DNA of 64,000 nt. Origin: Micromonospora sediminimaris (lineage in GTDB: Bacteria > Actinomycetota > Actinomycetes > Mycobacteriales > Micromonosporaceae). Shown piece after piece: positions 21,235 through 30,984 of the stretch (positions are counted from its first letter, which is position 1; each line of letters starts with the position of its first letter). The notes beneath the pieces were generated by a model, which made no database searches, was not told the origin of the DNA, and saw only the letters and a list, made by a program, of their open reading frames with translations. The translations under genes and the position numbers were made by a program. The stretch is taken from the NCBI GenBank assembly GCA_900112325.1, contig FOLJ01000002.1:372001-436000 (forward strand), read 5' to 3'.

Positions 21235-23910
21235 ATGAGTCGGTGGAGCTTCGTGGGCCGGGCTGAGCAACTCGACCGTCTCCGGATGGCGGTGGCTGGC
21301 GTCCGTGGCCGGGGGATCCTCTTCACCGGCAGCGCCGGCATCGGCAAGAGCCGGCTGTTGCACGAAGGTGTCGACACGCTGCCCGGTGAGAAGTACGCGG
21401 TCTGGCGGATCGCGGCCAGCGCCACCACCTCCGCCATGGCCTTCGGCGGACTGGTCCAGGTGCTCCCGGAGCAGCCGCCGGGTCTGTCCCCGGCCGGCAT
21501 CCTGCGCTGGGCCGTCGACGTGTTGCAGCAGCAGGCCGCTGGCCGGCGGATCGTCCTCGCGGTCGATGACGCGCACCTGCTCGATCCGCCGTCGGCCGCA
21601 CTGGTGCACCTGGTGGCCCGCGCCGAGAACGCCTCGGTGGTCGGCACCCTGCGCGACGGGGAGCAGATCCCCCTGCCGATCCGCGCACTGTGGACGGACG
21701 GTCTGGTCGAGCGGGCCGAGCTGGGCCCGATGACGCCGGACGAAACGGCCGCCATGCTCACCGCCATCGTCGGTGGCCAGGTGGACAGCGGCTCCACCGA
21801 CCGCCTGGGTCGGCTCAGTGCCGGCAATCCGCTGCTGCTGCGCGAGCTGGTGCACGCGGCCACCAACAGCGGCGAACTCGTCGAGAAGTACGGCGTCTGG
21901 ACCTGGACGGGGCGGCTGGAGCTGGCACCCAGCCTGACCGAGCTGATCGACATCCGGATCGGCCAGCTCACTCCCGGGGTACGGGCGGTGGTCGAGCTGG
22001 TCGCGTTCGGCGAGCCGCTCGGCCTGCGGCTGCTGCACCAGGCCGTGGAACAGCACGACGTGGAGTACGCCGAGGAACGCGGACTGATCACCATGGTGGA
22101 GTCCGACCGGCGGCTCGACGTCCGCCTGGCGCACCCGCTCTACGGCGAGGTGGTACGCCGGCAGTGCCCGGTGAGCCGGACCCGTCGGTTGCAGGCGCAC
22201 CTGGCGGACCTGCTGGAGAAGGTCGGCAAACGGCGGCGGGAGGATCTGCTGCGGGTGGCGCGGTGGCGGCTGGCCTCCGGCACCGCGCAGGACCCGGCCA
22301 TGCTGATCGCCGCGGCTGGTGAGGCGTTCGCTCGTTACGACGTACCCCTGGCGACCCGGTTGGCCCGCGCGGCGCTCGACGCCGGCGGCGGGTTCGACGC
22401 GGCCGAACTGCTCGCGACCATCCTGATGTTCGCCGACCGGCCGGCCGAGGCGCTCGGCGTGCTCGACGCCGTCGCCACCGACGCCGGCCAGGAGGAACGT
22501 CTCAGCCGGTGGCTGACCGTACGCGGCATGGTCAGCTACTGGGGGATGAGTCAGGCGTCCACAGTGGAGGAGATCGCCGCCGAGGGCACGAAGCTGACCG
22601 ACGCCGCCGCTCAGGCCCGGGTCCGCGCCTTCGAGGCGATCATGCGGCTGCACCGGCTGGACGCGCCGGCCGCGCTACGGCTCGCGCAGGGCGTGCTGGA
22701 CCGGCCGGCGGCCAGTGTCGCCGCCCGCGAGCTGGCCCGCTGCACGATCGCACATCTGCAAGCCGTGCAGGGACAGCTGTGCCGCAGTGCGACCGCGGTC
22801 GACCTGGTGCAGGCGAAGGTGGCCAGCTGGCGGGCCGACATGCCGTACCTGCAACTGGCGGTGGAGCTGGCCCGGGGTACCCGACTGGCCCTCTCGGGCG
22901 ATCTCGCCGGCATCGACGCGCTGGTCGCCGACGAGTTCGCCGACCTCGCCGACGCGGGTGACTTCCGGCTCGGCACCGGCTACCTGGCGATCCTGCGGGC
23001 GTACGCGGCGCGGCTGCGCGGGCGCAGTGACGCCGCGTTGCAGGCCGCGCTCAGTGCCTGTGCGGTCCTGGCGACCAGCCGGGTGTACGCGGGACTGGCA
23101 CAGTCGGAACGGGCTCAGGCCGCCGCGCTGCGCGGCGACGCCCGGCAGGCCGTCGAGGCGATGGCCGAGGCCGATCGGCTCCACTCGCCGAGTATGGGTG
23201 TGCTGTACCCGTGGCTGGAGCAGGCCCGGGCGGCGACGCTGGCGGCCGGCGGTGACCTCTCTGCAGCGGTGGGCCGGCTGCACGGCCTGGTGGACCGGCT
23301 GCGTGCCGACGGCTTCGCCGGACACGAGGCACTTGTGCTGCATGACCTGGTGCGGCTGGGCAAAGCCGGGGCGCAGACCGGGCCGAGGTGTTCCGACGGC
23401 AGCCGCCGTACCGTCGCGCAGCGCTTGACGGAGCTGTCCGAGCAGGTCGACGGGGAGTTGCCGCCGCTGCTGGCCCGGCATGCCCGGGCGTCTGCCGACG
23501 GCCTGCCGGAGGGATTGCTCAACGCGGCCGACGGCTTCGCGGAGCGCGGGCTCGACCTGCTGGCCGCCGAGGCTGCGGCGGGGGCCGTGCACCTGCTGCG
23601 TCAGCGCCGCGCGCCCGATGTCGGGCACGCTCGGCAACGGCTCGGCGCGCTGCTCGCCAGGTGTGACATGGTGCACACTCCGGCGCTACAGGCGGCCACG
23701 CCGACGCTCACCGACCGGGAGTGGCAGGTGGCTCGGCTCGCGGCGGTCGGCGGCACCAGTCGCGCCATCGCCGAGCAGCTGTTTCTCTCCGCCCGCACGG
23801 TGGAGAACCACCTGCAACGCGTGTACACCAAGCTCGGCGTGACCAGCCGGGCGGAGCTGCGGGTGGCCCTCGGCACGATCCCGGGGCACGACGGCACGAC
23901 AGCGATGTGA
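21235..23910 (+). CDS. LuxR-family ATP-binding regulator (LAL type)
   Basis: An 891-residue LAL regulator. It begins MSRWSFVGRAEQLDRL with an AAA/STAND ATPase; Walker A GSAGIGKS is at residues 32-39 and the Walker B-like LAVDDAHLLD follows near residue 105. A long helical TPR-like middle is followed by a C-terminal LuxR HTH (LTDREWQVARLAAVGGTSRA through RVYTKLGVTSRAELR). Such proteins are ATP-dependent activators, often of catabolic or secondary metabolite genes. Its target is unknown. The longer frame upstream to 21091 is rejected because its leader is not family-like. It is divergent from the pseudo-GTPase. Confidence 0.9.
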   Translation: MSRWSFVGRAEQLDRLRMAVAGVRGRGILFTGSAGIGKSRLLHEGVDTLPGEKYAVWRIAASATTSAMAFGGLVQVLPEQPPGLSPAGILRWAVDVLQQQAAGRRIVLAVDDAHLLDPPSAALVHLVARAENASVVGTLRDGEQIPLPIRALWTDGLVERAELGPMTPDETAAMLTAIVGGQVDSGSTDRLGRLSAGNPLLLRELVHAATNSGELVEKYGVWTWTGRLELAPSLTELIDIRIGQLTPGVRAVVELVAFGEPLGLRLLHQAVEQHDVEYAEERGLITMVESDRRLDVRLAHPLYGEVVRRQCPVSRTRRLQAHLADLLEKVGKRRREDLLRVARWRLASGTAQDPAMLIAAAGEAFARYDVPLATRLARAALDAGGGFDAAELLATILMFADRPAEALGVLDAVATDAGQEERLSRWLTVRGMVSYWGMSQASTVEEIAAEGTKLTDAAAQARVRAFEAIMRLHRLDAPAALRLAQGVLDRPAASVAARELARCTIAHLQAVQGQLCRSATAVDLVQAKVASWRADMPYLQLAVELARGTRLALSGDLAGIDALVADEFADLADAGDFRLGTGYLAILRAYAARLRGRSDAALQAALSACAVLATSRVYAGLAQSERAQAAALRGDARQAVEAMAEADRLHSPSMGVLYPWLEQARAATLAAGGDLSAAVGRLHGLVDRLRADGFAGHEALVLHDLVRLGKAGAQTGPRCSDGSRRTVAQRLTELSEQVDGELPPLLARHARASADGLPEGLLNAADGFAERGLDLLAAEAAAGAVHLLRQRRAPDVGHARQRLGALLARCDMVHTPALQAATPTLTDREWQVARLAAVGGTSRAIAEQLFLSARTVENHLQRVYTKLGVTSRAELRVALGTIPGHDGTTAM

Positions 23911-23926
23911 ACCCTACTCTGAGGGG

Positions 23927-25213
23927 GTGCACACCTCTCGTCCCGCGCTGCTGACCGATCACTACGAGCTGACCATGGTCAGCGCCGCCCTGCGAGACGG
24001 CACGGCTGACCGGCGCTGCGTGTTCGAGGTGTTCAGCCGTCGGCTTCCCGCCGGCCGCCGGTACGGCGTGGTCGCCGGCACCGCACGCCTGGTCGAGCTG
24101 ATCCGCGAGTTCCGCTTCGACCCGGCCGACATCGAGTTCCTGCGCCGCACCGGCGTGGTGGACGAACCGGGTGCCGAATGGTTGTCCGGGTACCGGTTCA
24201 CCGGCGAGATCGACGGGTACGCCGAGGGGGAGCTCTTCTTCCCCGGCTCACCGATCCTGACCGTCTCCGGCAGCTTCGCCGAGTGCGTGGTGCTGGAGAC
24301 GCTTGTGCTGTCGGTGCTCAACCACGACTGCGCGGTGGCTGCCGCCGCGGCGCGGATGGTCACCGCCGCCCGCGGCCGGGCCCTGATCGAGATGGGGTCA
24401 CGGCGGGCGCACGAGGAGGCGGCGGTCGCGGCAGCCCGGGCGGCCTACCTGGCCGGCTTCCGCTTCACCTCCAACCTGGCCGCCGGCCAGCGGTACGGCA
24501 TACCCACCGCCGGCACCGCCGCGCACGCCTTCACCCTGCTGCACGACGACGAGCGGGCCGCGTTCGCCTCGCAGGTCGCCACGCTGGGCAAGGACACCAC
24601 GCTGCTTGTCGACACGTACGACATCAGTCAGGGCATCCGTAACGCGATCGAGGTGGCCGGCCCGGAGCTGCGGGCGGTTCGGATCGACTCCGGGGACCTG
24701 GCCGTGATCGCCCAGCAGTCGCGGCAGCTGCTGGACTCGCTCGGCGCCACCGAAACGAAGATCATCGTCTCGGGCGACCTCGACGAGTACGCCATCGCGG
24801 CGTTGGCCGCCGAACCGGTGGACATGTACGGCGCCGGCACCGCCGTGGTGACCGGCTCCGGCGCGCCTACCGCCGGGCTGGTCTACAAGCTGGTCGAGGT
24901 CGAGGGCCGTCCGGTGGTCAAGCGGTCCGAGCAGAAGGCCACCATCGGCGGACGCAAGGTCGCCGTCCGTCGGCACAAGCCGACCGGCACGGCCACCGAG
25001 GAGATCGTCGTACCGCAGGGGGTGCCGGACCATCGCCCCAACGACCGGCTGCTGCAACGCTCGTACGTCGTGGATGGTGAGCCGGTGGCCCTGCCGACGC
25101 TCGACGAGTCGCGGGAGCACCTGCGGCAGTGCCTGATCTCGATCCCGTGGGAGGGTCTCAAGCTTTCCGCGGGCGACCCGGCCATCCCGGTCACCGTGGT
25201 ACCCGCCGAGTGA
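23927..25213 (+). CDS. pncB: Nicotinate phosphoribosyltransferase
   Basis: A 428-residue NAPRTase that converts nicotinate and PRPP to nicotinate mononucleotide in NAD salvage. LLTDHYELTMVSAAL at the N-terminus, the FEVFSRRLPAGRRYGVVAG block, GSRRAHEEAAVAAARAAY and VRIDSGDLAVIAQQSR are family signatures. GTG at 23927 starts the protein 16 nt after the LAL stop, but the two are probably functionally unrelated. The mycobacterial counterpart pncB1 (Rv1330c) also lies next to clpS (Rv1331). It is coupled to pncA downstream, so together they feed nicotinamide into NAD. Confidence 0.95.
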   Translation: MHTSRPALLTDHYELTMVSAALRDGTADRRCVFEVFSRRLPAGRRYGVVAGTARLVELIREFRFDPADIEFLRRTGVVDEPGAEWLSGYRFTGEIDGYAEGELFFPGSPILTVSGSFAECVVLETLVLSVLNHDCAVAAAAARMVTAARGRALIEMGSRRAHEEAAVAAARAAYLAGFRFTSNLAAGQRYGIPTAGTAAHAFTLLHDDERAAFASQVATLGKDTTLLVDTYDISQGIRNAIEVAGPELRAVRIDSGDLAVIAQQSRQLLDSLGATETKIIVSGDLDEYAIAALAAEPVDMYGAGTAVVTGSGAPTAGLVYKLVEVEGRPVVKRSEQKATIGGRKVAVRRHKPTGTATEEIVVPQGVPDHRPNDRLLQRSYVVDGEPVALPTLDESREHLRQCLISIPWEGLKLSAGDPAIPVTVVPAE

Positions 25214-25227
25214 GAGGAGTGGAGTCG

Positions 25228-25809
25228 GTGAGCAACGCGCTGATCATCGTGGACGTGCAGAAGGACTTCTGCGAGGGCGGCTCGCTGGCCGTGGCCGGCG
25301 GGGCGGGAGTCGCGGCCGGGATCTCCCGGCTGCTGGCCGCCGAGCCGGACCGTTGGGATCACGTCGTGGCGACGAAGGACTACCACATCGACCCGGGCAC
25401 GCACTTCGCCGACTCACCGGACTACGTGAGCACCTGGCCCCGGCACTGCGTGGTCGGCACCCCCGGCTCCGAGTTCCACCCGGAGCTGGCCACCGACCGG
25501 ATCGAGGCGATCTTTCACAAGGGCGAGTACGCCGCCGCGTACTCCGGCTTCGAGGGGCGCGCCGACGACGGCGAGGGTCTGGCCGAATGGTTGCGGCAGC
25601 GTGGCGTGGAGCGGGTGGACGTGGTCGGTATCGCCACCGACCACTGCGTGCGGGCCACCGCGCTGGACGCCGCCCAGGAGGGTTTCGCCACCACCGTGCT
25701 GCTGGACCTGACGGCGGCCGTCGCGCCGGACACCACCGACGTCGCGCTGCGCGCCTTCGAGGGGGCCGGGATCACCACATTCGGTGCCCCTGTGATCAAA
25801 GCCGCATGA
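25228..25809 (+). CDS. pncA: Nicotinamidase
   Basis: A 193-residue isochorismatase-fold amidase that turns nicotinamide into nicotinate for PncB. MSNALIIVDVQKDFCEGGSL carries the catalytic Asp, DYHIDPGTHF the metal-binding Asp and His residues, FHKGEY the catalytic Lys and IATDHCVRATALDA the nucleophilic Cys. GTG at 25228 has GGAG upstream; an in-frame GTG at 25210 overlapping the pncB stop by 4 bp is an alternative start. The arrangement pncB-pncA makes a two-gene NAD salvage unit. Confidence 0.95.
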   Translation: MSNALIIVDVQKDFCEGGSLAVAGGAGVAAGISRLLAAEPDRWDHVVATKDYHIDPGTHFADSPDYVSTWPRHCVVGTPGSEFHPELATDRIEAIFHKGEYAAAYSGFEGRADDGEGLAEWLRQRGVERVDVVGIATDHCVRATALDAAQEGFATTVLLDLTAAVAPDTTDVALRAFEGAGITTFGAPVIKAA

Positions 25810-25874
25810 GCCGTTAATTCGTTGGCAGCCGTAGCTCTGCCGGTCGAGGATGTCCGGCGGAGGTACGGACCGAC

Positions 25875-27113
25875 GTGAACATGAAGCCTTACCGGGAGGC
25901 ACTCGCCCTGCCCGGTCTGCGGTCGCTGCTGCTCGTCGCGGTGCTGGCGCGGGTTCCGCTGACCGCCACCGGCGTCACGCTCACGTTCTACGTCGTGCAG
26001 GACCTCGGGCGCGGCTACGGTGCGGCTGGTCTGGTCGGCGCGGCGATCACCGTCGGCGCGGCGGTCGGTGGACCGCTGCTCGGCCGGCTGGTGGACCGTC
26101 GTGGCCTGCGGCCCGTGCTGGTTCTCACCGCCGTGGCCGAGGCCGTCTTCTGGTCGACCGCACCGATGTTGTCGTACTACCTGCTGCTGCCGGCCGCTTT
26201 CCTGGCCGGTCTGCTGGCGCTGCCGATCTTCTCGGTGATCCGGCAGTCCATCGCCGCGCTGGTGCCGCCGGAGAAGCGCCGACCGGCGTACGCGCTGGAC
26301 TCCATGTCGGTGGAGCTGTCGTTCATGATCGGTCCGGCCCTGGCCACGGTGGGGGTCACCACCATCTCGGCCCGCCTCACGCTCTACCTCGTCGGCGTCG
26401 GCATCGTCGCCGCCGGAGTGGTGCTGTGGCTGCTCAACCCGCCGGTACGCAGCGCCGCCGAGGCGTCGACCGGGCCGCAGCCGCGGGTCGCCCGACGGCA
26501 GTGGCTCACCTCGCGGCTGGTGGCCGTGTTCGCGGTCAGCGCCGCCGCGACCCTGGTGCTCGGCGGCACCGACGTGGCGGTCATCGCCGTGCTGCGGGAG
26601 AACGGCGACGCCGGTTTCACCGGTGCGGTGCTCTCCGTCTGGGCGGTGGCCTCGCTGCTGGGCGGGTTCGCCTACGGCGCGGTCCGCCGCTCGTTCTCGC
26701 CGGTGGCGCTGATGGGCCTGTTGAGCCTCTGCACCATTCCCGTCGGGCTGGGCGGTTCCCACTGGTGGCTGCTCTGCCTGGCGTTGATCCCGGCGGGGGC
26801 ACTCTGCGCGCCGACCATCGCGGCCACCTCCGACACCGTCAGTCGGCTCGCCCCGGCCGGCGTCCGCGGTGAGGCGATGGGCCTGCACGGCTCGGCTGTC
26901 ACCGTCGGCATCGCCGTGGGTGCCCCGCTTGCCGGCGCGGTCATCGACGCCTCGGCTCCGCTGTGGGGGTTCGCGGTCACCGGCGCGATCGGTGCCCTGG
27001 TGGCCCTCGCGGTGCTGCCGATCGAGCTGCGCCACCGCCGCACGGACAGCGCGGCCACCACCCGGCCCGGCGACGAGCACACCGCGACCGCCCTCACCCC
27101 GTCCGCCCCCTGA
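25875..27113 (+). CDS. Major facilitator superfamily transporter
   Basis: A 412-residue MFS permease with about 12 hydrophobic helices and a central cytoplasmic loop near residue 200 (STGPQPRVARRQW). The loop after helix 2 contains GPLLGRLVDRRGLRPVL, a typical MFS motif A. The C-terminus ends in a polar tail. It resembles actinobacterial drug-efflux-type permeases; the substrate cannot be predicted. GTG at 25875 was used, and ATG two codons later is equally plausible. It begins 65 nt after pncA and may be a separate transcript. Confidence 0.85.
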   Translation: MNMKPYREALALPGLRSLLLVAVLARVPLTATGVTLTFYVVQDLGRGYGAAGLVGAAITVGAAVGGPLLGRLVDRRGLRPVLVLTAVAEAVFWSTAPMLSYYLLLPAAFLAGLLALPIFSVIRQSIAALVPPEKRRPAYALDSMSVELSFMIGPALATVGVTTISARLTLYLVGVGIVAAGVVLWLLNPPVRSAAEASTGPQPRVARRQWLTSRLVAVFAVSAAATLVLGGTDVAVIAVLRENGDAGFTGAVLSVWAVASLLGGFAYGAVRRSFSPVALMGLLSLCTIPVGLGGSHWWLLCLALIPAGALCAPTIAATSDTVSRLAPAGVRGEAMGLHGSAVTVGIAVGAPLAGAVIDASAPLWGFAVTGAIGALVALAVLPIELRHRRTDSAATTRPGDEHTATALTPSAP

Positions 27114-27650
27114 CCCCACCCCGACGCAGCGCGATCCCGTGCCTCGCCGTCGCCCCACCACGCTCCCGGCCCCGCCGTCCCCACCTCGGTCCGGATCGCC
27201 GCTGCCCGGACCACGTCGCCGCTCCCGCCCCAAACGTTGGGTAACCGTCCACGCCACCACACCCTCTCCCCTGCGCTCCCTTTGCTCTGCTTCAACCCAC
27301 GCAATGGAATACGCTCCGTGTCACACCGGCCGACGCACCCTTTGTCCGGCCGCCACATCCCAGCAGGTCAGCTGCTACTTCGTGGGTTGAAGCAGAGCAA
27401 AGGGCGGCAGGGGTAAGAGGTCGACCTCGGCCAAGGCATCGCGCAGAGTGAGGTCCGCACCGAAGGGTGCTCATCACCGAAAGTGACGGCGTGATGGTGG
27501 TGCGGATGAGGTTGCGGAGCTGGCACCAGCCACCAACCACGGCAGCCGGGCAGGCACGGCGGCCGGCGGACCGGCAGCGGGGAGTGGGCAGTACGAGACG
27601 GGCGCCGACCCCCGGCATGGGGATCGGCGCCCGGCGTACGACGCGGTGGG
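27114..27650. other. Non-coding region with a long inverted repeat
   Basis: This 537-base gap separates the MFS gene from ctaD, which converge on it. Apart from the inverted repeat at 27278-27404 I find no gene or RNA that I can support. The first 150 bases are C-rich and pyrimidine-biased. Open frames across it are low-complexity chance frames. Confidence 0.55.
27278..27404. repeat. 24-bp perfect inverted repeat, possible MITE-like element
   Basis: A 24-bp arm at 27278-27301 (starting CCCTTTGCTCTGC) is exactly inverted at 27381-27404, with 79 bases between. The inside also holds a small AGCAG/CTGCT hairpin. The arms are unusually low in GC for this chromosome. This looks more like a small mobile or repeat element, or a very large-loop terminator, than an ordinary hairpin. 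No target-site duplication is visible and no transposase is present. Confidence 0.55.
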
Positions 27651-29408
27651 TCAGCGGCGGTCGGTGTCGCTGGCCACGTCCTCGGTGTAGCTGGCACCAC
27701 CGTCGGATTCGCTGGTCAGCGGCTTGGAACCACCCTCGGGCGGTCCGGCGAGGGTCTGCCCGGCAGCCAGCTCGGGGAACTTGTGGTCGAAGGCCGGCCG
27801 CTCGGAGCGGATCCGGGGCATCCGGTCGAAGTTGCGCAGCGGCGGCGGCGAGCTGGTCGCCCATTCGAGCGAGTTGCCGTGGCCCCACGGGTCGTCGACC
27901 TCGACCACCGGGCCGGCCTTGTACGACTTCCAGCAGTTGTAGAGGAACGGCAGCGTCGAGATACCGGTGATGAACGCGCCGATCGTCGAGATCATGTTCA
28001 GCGTGGTGAATCCGTCGTCGGGCAGGTAGTCGGCGTACCGCCGAGGCATGCCCTCGTTACCCAACCAGTGCTGGATGAGGAACGTGGTGTGGAAACCGAT
28101 CATCGTGAGCCAGAAGTGAATCTTGGCGAGCCGCTCGTCGAGCATCCGGCCGAACATCTTCGGGAACCAGAAGTAGATCCCGGCGAAGACCGCGAAGACG
28201 ATCGTGCCGAAGAGCACGTAGTGGAAGTGCGCCACGACGAAGTAGGAGTCGTGCAGGTGGAAGTCCAGCGGCGGGGCGGCCAGCAGCACCCCGGTCAGGC
28301 CACCGAAGAGGAAGGTGACCAGGAAGCCGATGGAGAACAGCATCGGTGACTCGAAGCTGATCTGCCCCCGCCACATGGTGCCGATCCAGTTGAAGAACTT
28401 CATGCCGGTGGGCACGGCGATCAGATAGCTCAGGAAACTGAAGAACGGCAGCAGCACCTGACCGGTGGCGAACATGTGGTGCGCCCAGACGCTCATCGAC
28501 AGACCGGCGATGGCGATGGTGGCGGCGACCAGGCCCTTGTAGCCGAAGATCGGCTTGCGGGAGAAGACCGGGATGATCTCGCTGATGATGCCGAAGAACG
28601 GCAGCGCGATGATGTAGACCTCGGGGTGACCGAAGAACCAGAACAGGTGCTGCCACAGCATCGGCCCGCCGGTCTCCGGGCTGTAGACGTGCGCACCCAG
28701 CAGCCGGTCGGCGGCCAGCGCGAACAGCGCGGCGGCCAACAGCGGGAAGACCAGGATCACCAGGAGGCTGGTGACCAGCATGTTCCAGGTGAAGATCGGC
28801 ATCCGGAACATGGTCATGCCCGGCGCGCGCAGGGTCAGGATCGTGGTGATCAGGTTGACCGCGCCGAGGATGGTGCCCAGACCGGAGATGGCCAGACCGA
28901 CCACCCACATGTTGGCGCCGACGCCCGGGGCGTGCTCGCTGGTGCTCAGCGGCGTGTACGCGGTCCAGCCGAAGTCGGCTGCTCCACCGGGGGTGAGGAA
29001 GCCGGCGGTGGCCATGGTGCCGCCGAACAGGTACAGCCAGTAGGCGAAGCTGTTCAGCCGCGGGAAGGAGACGTCGGGCGCACCGATCTGGATGGGCACG
29101 ACGTAGTTGCCGAAGGCGAACACGATGGGCGTCGCGAAGAACAGCAGCATGATCGTGCCGTGCATCGTGAACAGCTGGTTGTACTGCTCCGGCGACAGGA
29201 ACTGCAGCCCGGGCCGGGCCAGCTCGGCCCGCATGATCAGGGCCATCAGGCCACCGATCATGAAGAACACGAACGCGGTGACCATGTACATGATCCCGAT
29301 CTGCTTCGCGTCCGTGGTCCGCAGCAGCCGCGCGATGGCCGACCCCTTGACCGGCTCCCGGACCGGCCAGGGCCGGGTCACGACCGGCTTGGGTGCGACG
29401 GTGGTCAC
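27651..29408 (-). CDS. ctaD: Cytochrome c oxidase subunit I
   Basis: A 585-residue heme-copper oxidase subunit I of the aa3 type, with 12 predicted membrane helices. It holds heme a, heme a3 and CuB and reduces oxygen while pumping protons. Ligand motifs are visible: MHGTIML (heme a), FGHPEVYI with the His-Tyr pair of CuB, HHMFATGQ (CuB histidines) and [10 protein letters not shown] (heme a3 and heme a). The GTG start at 29408 has GGAGG 6 nt upstream. Other oxidase subunits are not in the window, so this is a stand-alone ctaD. The cytoplasmic tail is Gly/Ser-rich. Confidence 0.96.
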   Translation of the reverse strand: MTTVAPKPVVTRPWPVREPVKGSAIARLLRTTDAKQIGIMYMVTAFVFFMIGGLMALIMRAELARPGLQFLSPEQYNQLFTMHGTIMLLFFATPIVFAFGNYVVPIQIGAPDVSFPRLNSFAYWLYLFGGTMATAGFLTPGGAADFGWTAYTPLSTSEHAPGVGANMWVVGLAISGLGTILGAVNLITTILTLRAPGMTMFRMPIFTWNMLVTSLLVILVFPLLAAALFALAADRLLGAHVYSPETGGPMLWQHLFWFFGHPEVYIIALPFFGIISEIIPVFSRKPIFGYKGLVAATIAIAGLSMSVWAHHMFATGQVLLPFFSFLSYLIAVPTGMKFFNWIGTMWRGQISFESPMLFSIGFLVTFLFGGLTGVLLAAPPLDFHLHDSYFVVAHFHYVLFGTIVFAVFAGIYFWFPKMFGRMLDERLAKIHFWLTMIGFHTTFLIQHWLGNEGMPRRYADYLPDDGFTTLNMISTIGAFITGISTLPFLYNCWKSYKAGPVVEVDDPWGHGNSLEWATSSPPPLRNFDRMPRIRSERPAFDHKFPELAAGQTLAGPPEGGSKPLTSESDGGASYTEDVASDTDRR

Positions 29409-29526
29409 GAGTGGCCTCCGGTTCTGGGTTGTCCCGCTCGGCACGCGCTGACTCGGCGGGCCGTCATCCGCAAGGAGGATAGTCCCCGGCAGGTGACAGC
29501 ACCGCGTGGGGTCGCCCGGGGGTGGA

Positions 29527-30633
29527 TCACAGCGGGCCGAGAAGCAGCCGGTAGTGCTCCCCGAAGATGCGGTCGCCGCGCCCGCGCAGCAGCGGGTCGC
29601 GGAGCGCCGGCGGCACGTCGCGGGTGCGGTTGCGGTCCCGGGTCCGGTCCTGCACCCATCGGGTACGCGGGCGACGGCGGCTCTCGTACGCGGTAAGTGC
29701 CGCCTCGACGCTGCCCGCCGCGTGCAGCGACTCGGCGAGCACCACGGCGTCCTCCAGGGCCATCGCGGCGCCCTGGGACAGGGTCGGCGCGGTGGCGTGG
29801 GCGGCGTCGCCGACCAGCACCACCCGCCCCCGGAACCAACGCCCGAGCTCGACCTCGTCGGTGGTGGTGGCGTGCACCCCGTCGAGCGCGTCGAGCACCT
29901 CCGGCACCGGTCCGCCGTACTCGCCGAAAAGCTCGCGCAACCGGCCCAGCGGGTCGGCCGGCAGGTCGGTGCCGGCCTCGTCGGCGTAGCAGTGCAACCG
30001 GCCGGCGCCGATCGGCACCACGAGGAAGCCGCAGCGCTGCCCGAGCAGGGCGGTCCACTCGTCGACCGGCGGACCGTCACGTACGACGCCGCGGTAGACC
30101 ACCTGCCCGGCGGGGCGGGGCGGTCCGCCGAGCGCGGCCAGCGCCCGGATCGAGGAACGCGGCCCGTCGGCACCGATCACCAGGTCGTACTCGGTCCGGG
30201 TGCCGTCGACGAAGGTGACGCCGACGGCGGACGGCAGCAGGTCGATGGTGCGTACCTCCGCGCCGTGCCGGACCGCGCCGCCGGCACCGCTGAGCAACAC
30301 GCGGTGCAGGTCGGAGCGGGCCAGCGCCCGGCACTCGCCAACCTCGGCCCAGAGCGCGTCGAGGTCGACCTCGCACAGCGGCGCACCTGTCGAGTCGAGG
30401 AAGCGCTGCCGGTGGATGACTTTTCCGTACGGGCGGACCGGGTCGTCGAGGTCGAGCCGGCGCAGTGCGCGGGCCGCGTTGCCGGGCAGGTAGAGCCCGG
30501 CGTCGGTGAGGTCGTGCGGCGGCGCCTTGTCGGTGAGGTCCGGCCGAAAGCCCGCCAGGCGCAGCGCCCGGGCCACGGCCAGCCCGGCGATGCCCGCGCC
30601 GACGACGAGGATGCGCAGGGGGGAGCCACGCAT
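29527..30633 (-). CDS. FAD-dependent monooxygenase
   Basis: A 368-residue flavoprotein of the aromatic hydroxylase (UbiH/PheA-type) family. The dinucleotide motif [19 protein letters not shown] is at the N-terminus, a mid-protein [10 protein letters not shown] binds the FAD/NAD(P)H pyrophosphate, and the second FAD motif [22 protein letters not shown] is near residue 280. Such enzymes hydroxylate aromatic or polyketide substrates using NAD(P)H and oxygen. There is no pathway context here; it is 118 nt upstream of ctaD in the same direction. Substrate unknown. Confidence 0.85.
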   Translation of the reverse strand: MRGSPLRILVVGAGIAGLAVARALRLAGFRPDLTDKAPPHDLTDAGLYLPGNAARALRRLDLDDPVRPYGKVIHRQRFLDSTGAPLCEVDLDALWAEVGECRALARSDLHRVLLSGAGGAVRHGAEVRTIDLLPSAVGVTFVDGTRTEYDLVIGADGPRSSIRALAALGGPPRPAGQVVYRGVVRDGPPVDEWTALLGQRCGFLVVPIGAGRLHCYADEAGTDLPADPLGRLRELFGEYGGPVPEVLDALDGVHATTTDEVELGRWFRGRVVLVGDAAHATAPTLSQGAAMALEDAVVLAESLHAAGSVEAALTAYESRRRPRTRWVQDRTRDRNRTRDVPPALRDPLLRGRGDRIFGEHYRLLLGPL

Positions 30634-30984
30634 GGGGGTGTACGCCTCCGGAGGGGTTCGGCACGCGTTGAAGGCAAGAGACTACTCGGCGCAATCGGCA
30701 CACACCAGAGGCAACCGGCCCACCTCCGACACCCCTCGGCATCCCCGGATCCGCCCGTCGGCGTCGGCCACCAGCCGCCCGGAGTCGACGGATGCCCGAC
30801 CGTGGCGTACGTGACACATGTAGCAATTGACATCAATCACCCGCGCCGGTTGCGTCCTTTGTTTCAAGGATGTAAATGTGACGATGAGCATGGGAGCGCT
30901 CCCGTAACTATCGACGGCGCGATCCCCACCGCTCCGTCCGCATCCGTCCCGGCGTCCGGGTGACGCCGCAGCGCTAGGAGCATC
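30634..30984. other. Divergent promoter region of the cellulase gene
   Basis: About 350 bases between the monooxygenase and the cellulase. It includes a TTGACA-like box at 30827-30832, a comparatively AT-rich stretch around 30860-30885 and the CebR box at 30891-30904. An AGGAG site precedes the cellulase ATG. I see no gene in it. Confidence 0.55.
30891..30904. promoter_or_regulatory. CebR-type operator
   Basis: TGGGAGCGCTCCCG matches 13 of 14 bases of the streptomycete CebR palindrome TGGGAGCGCTCCCA. CebR represses cellulose-use genes until cello-oligosaccharides appear. The site lies 80 nt before the start of a GH12 cellulase, so cellobiose-type induction is likely. Confidence 0.8.
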
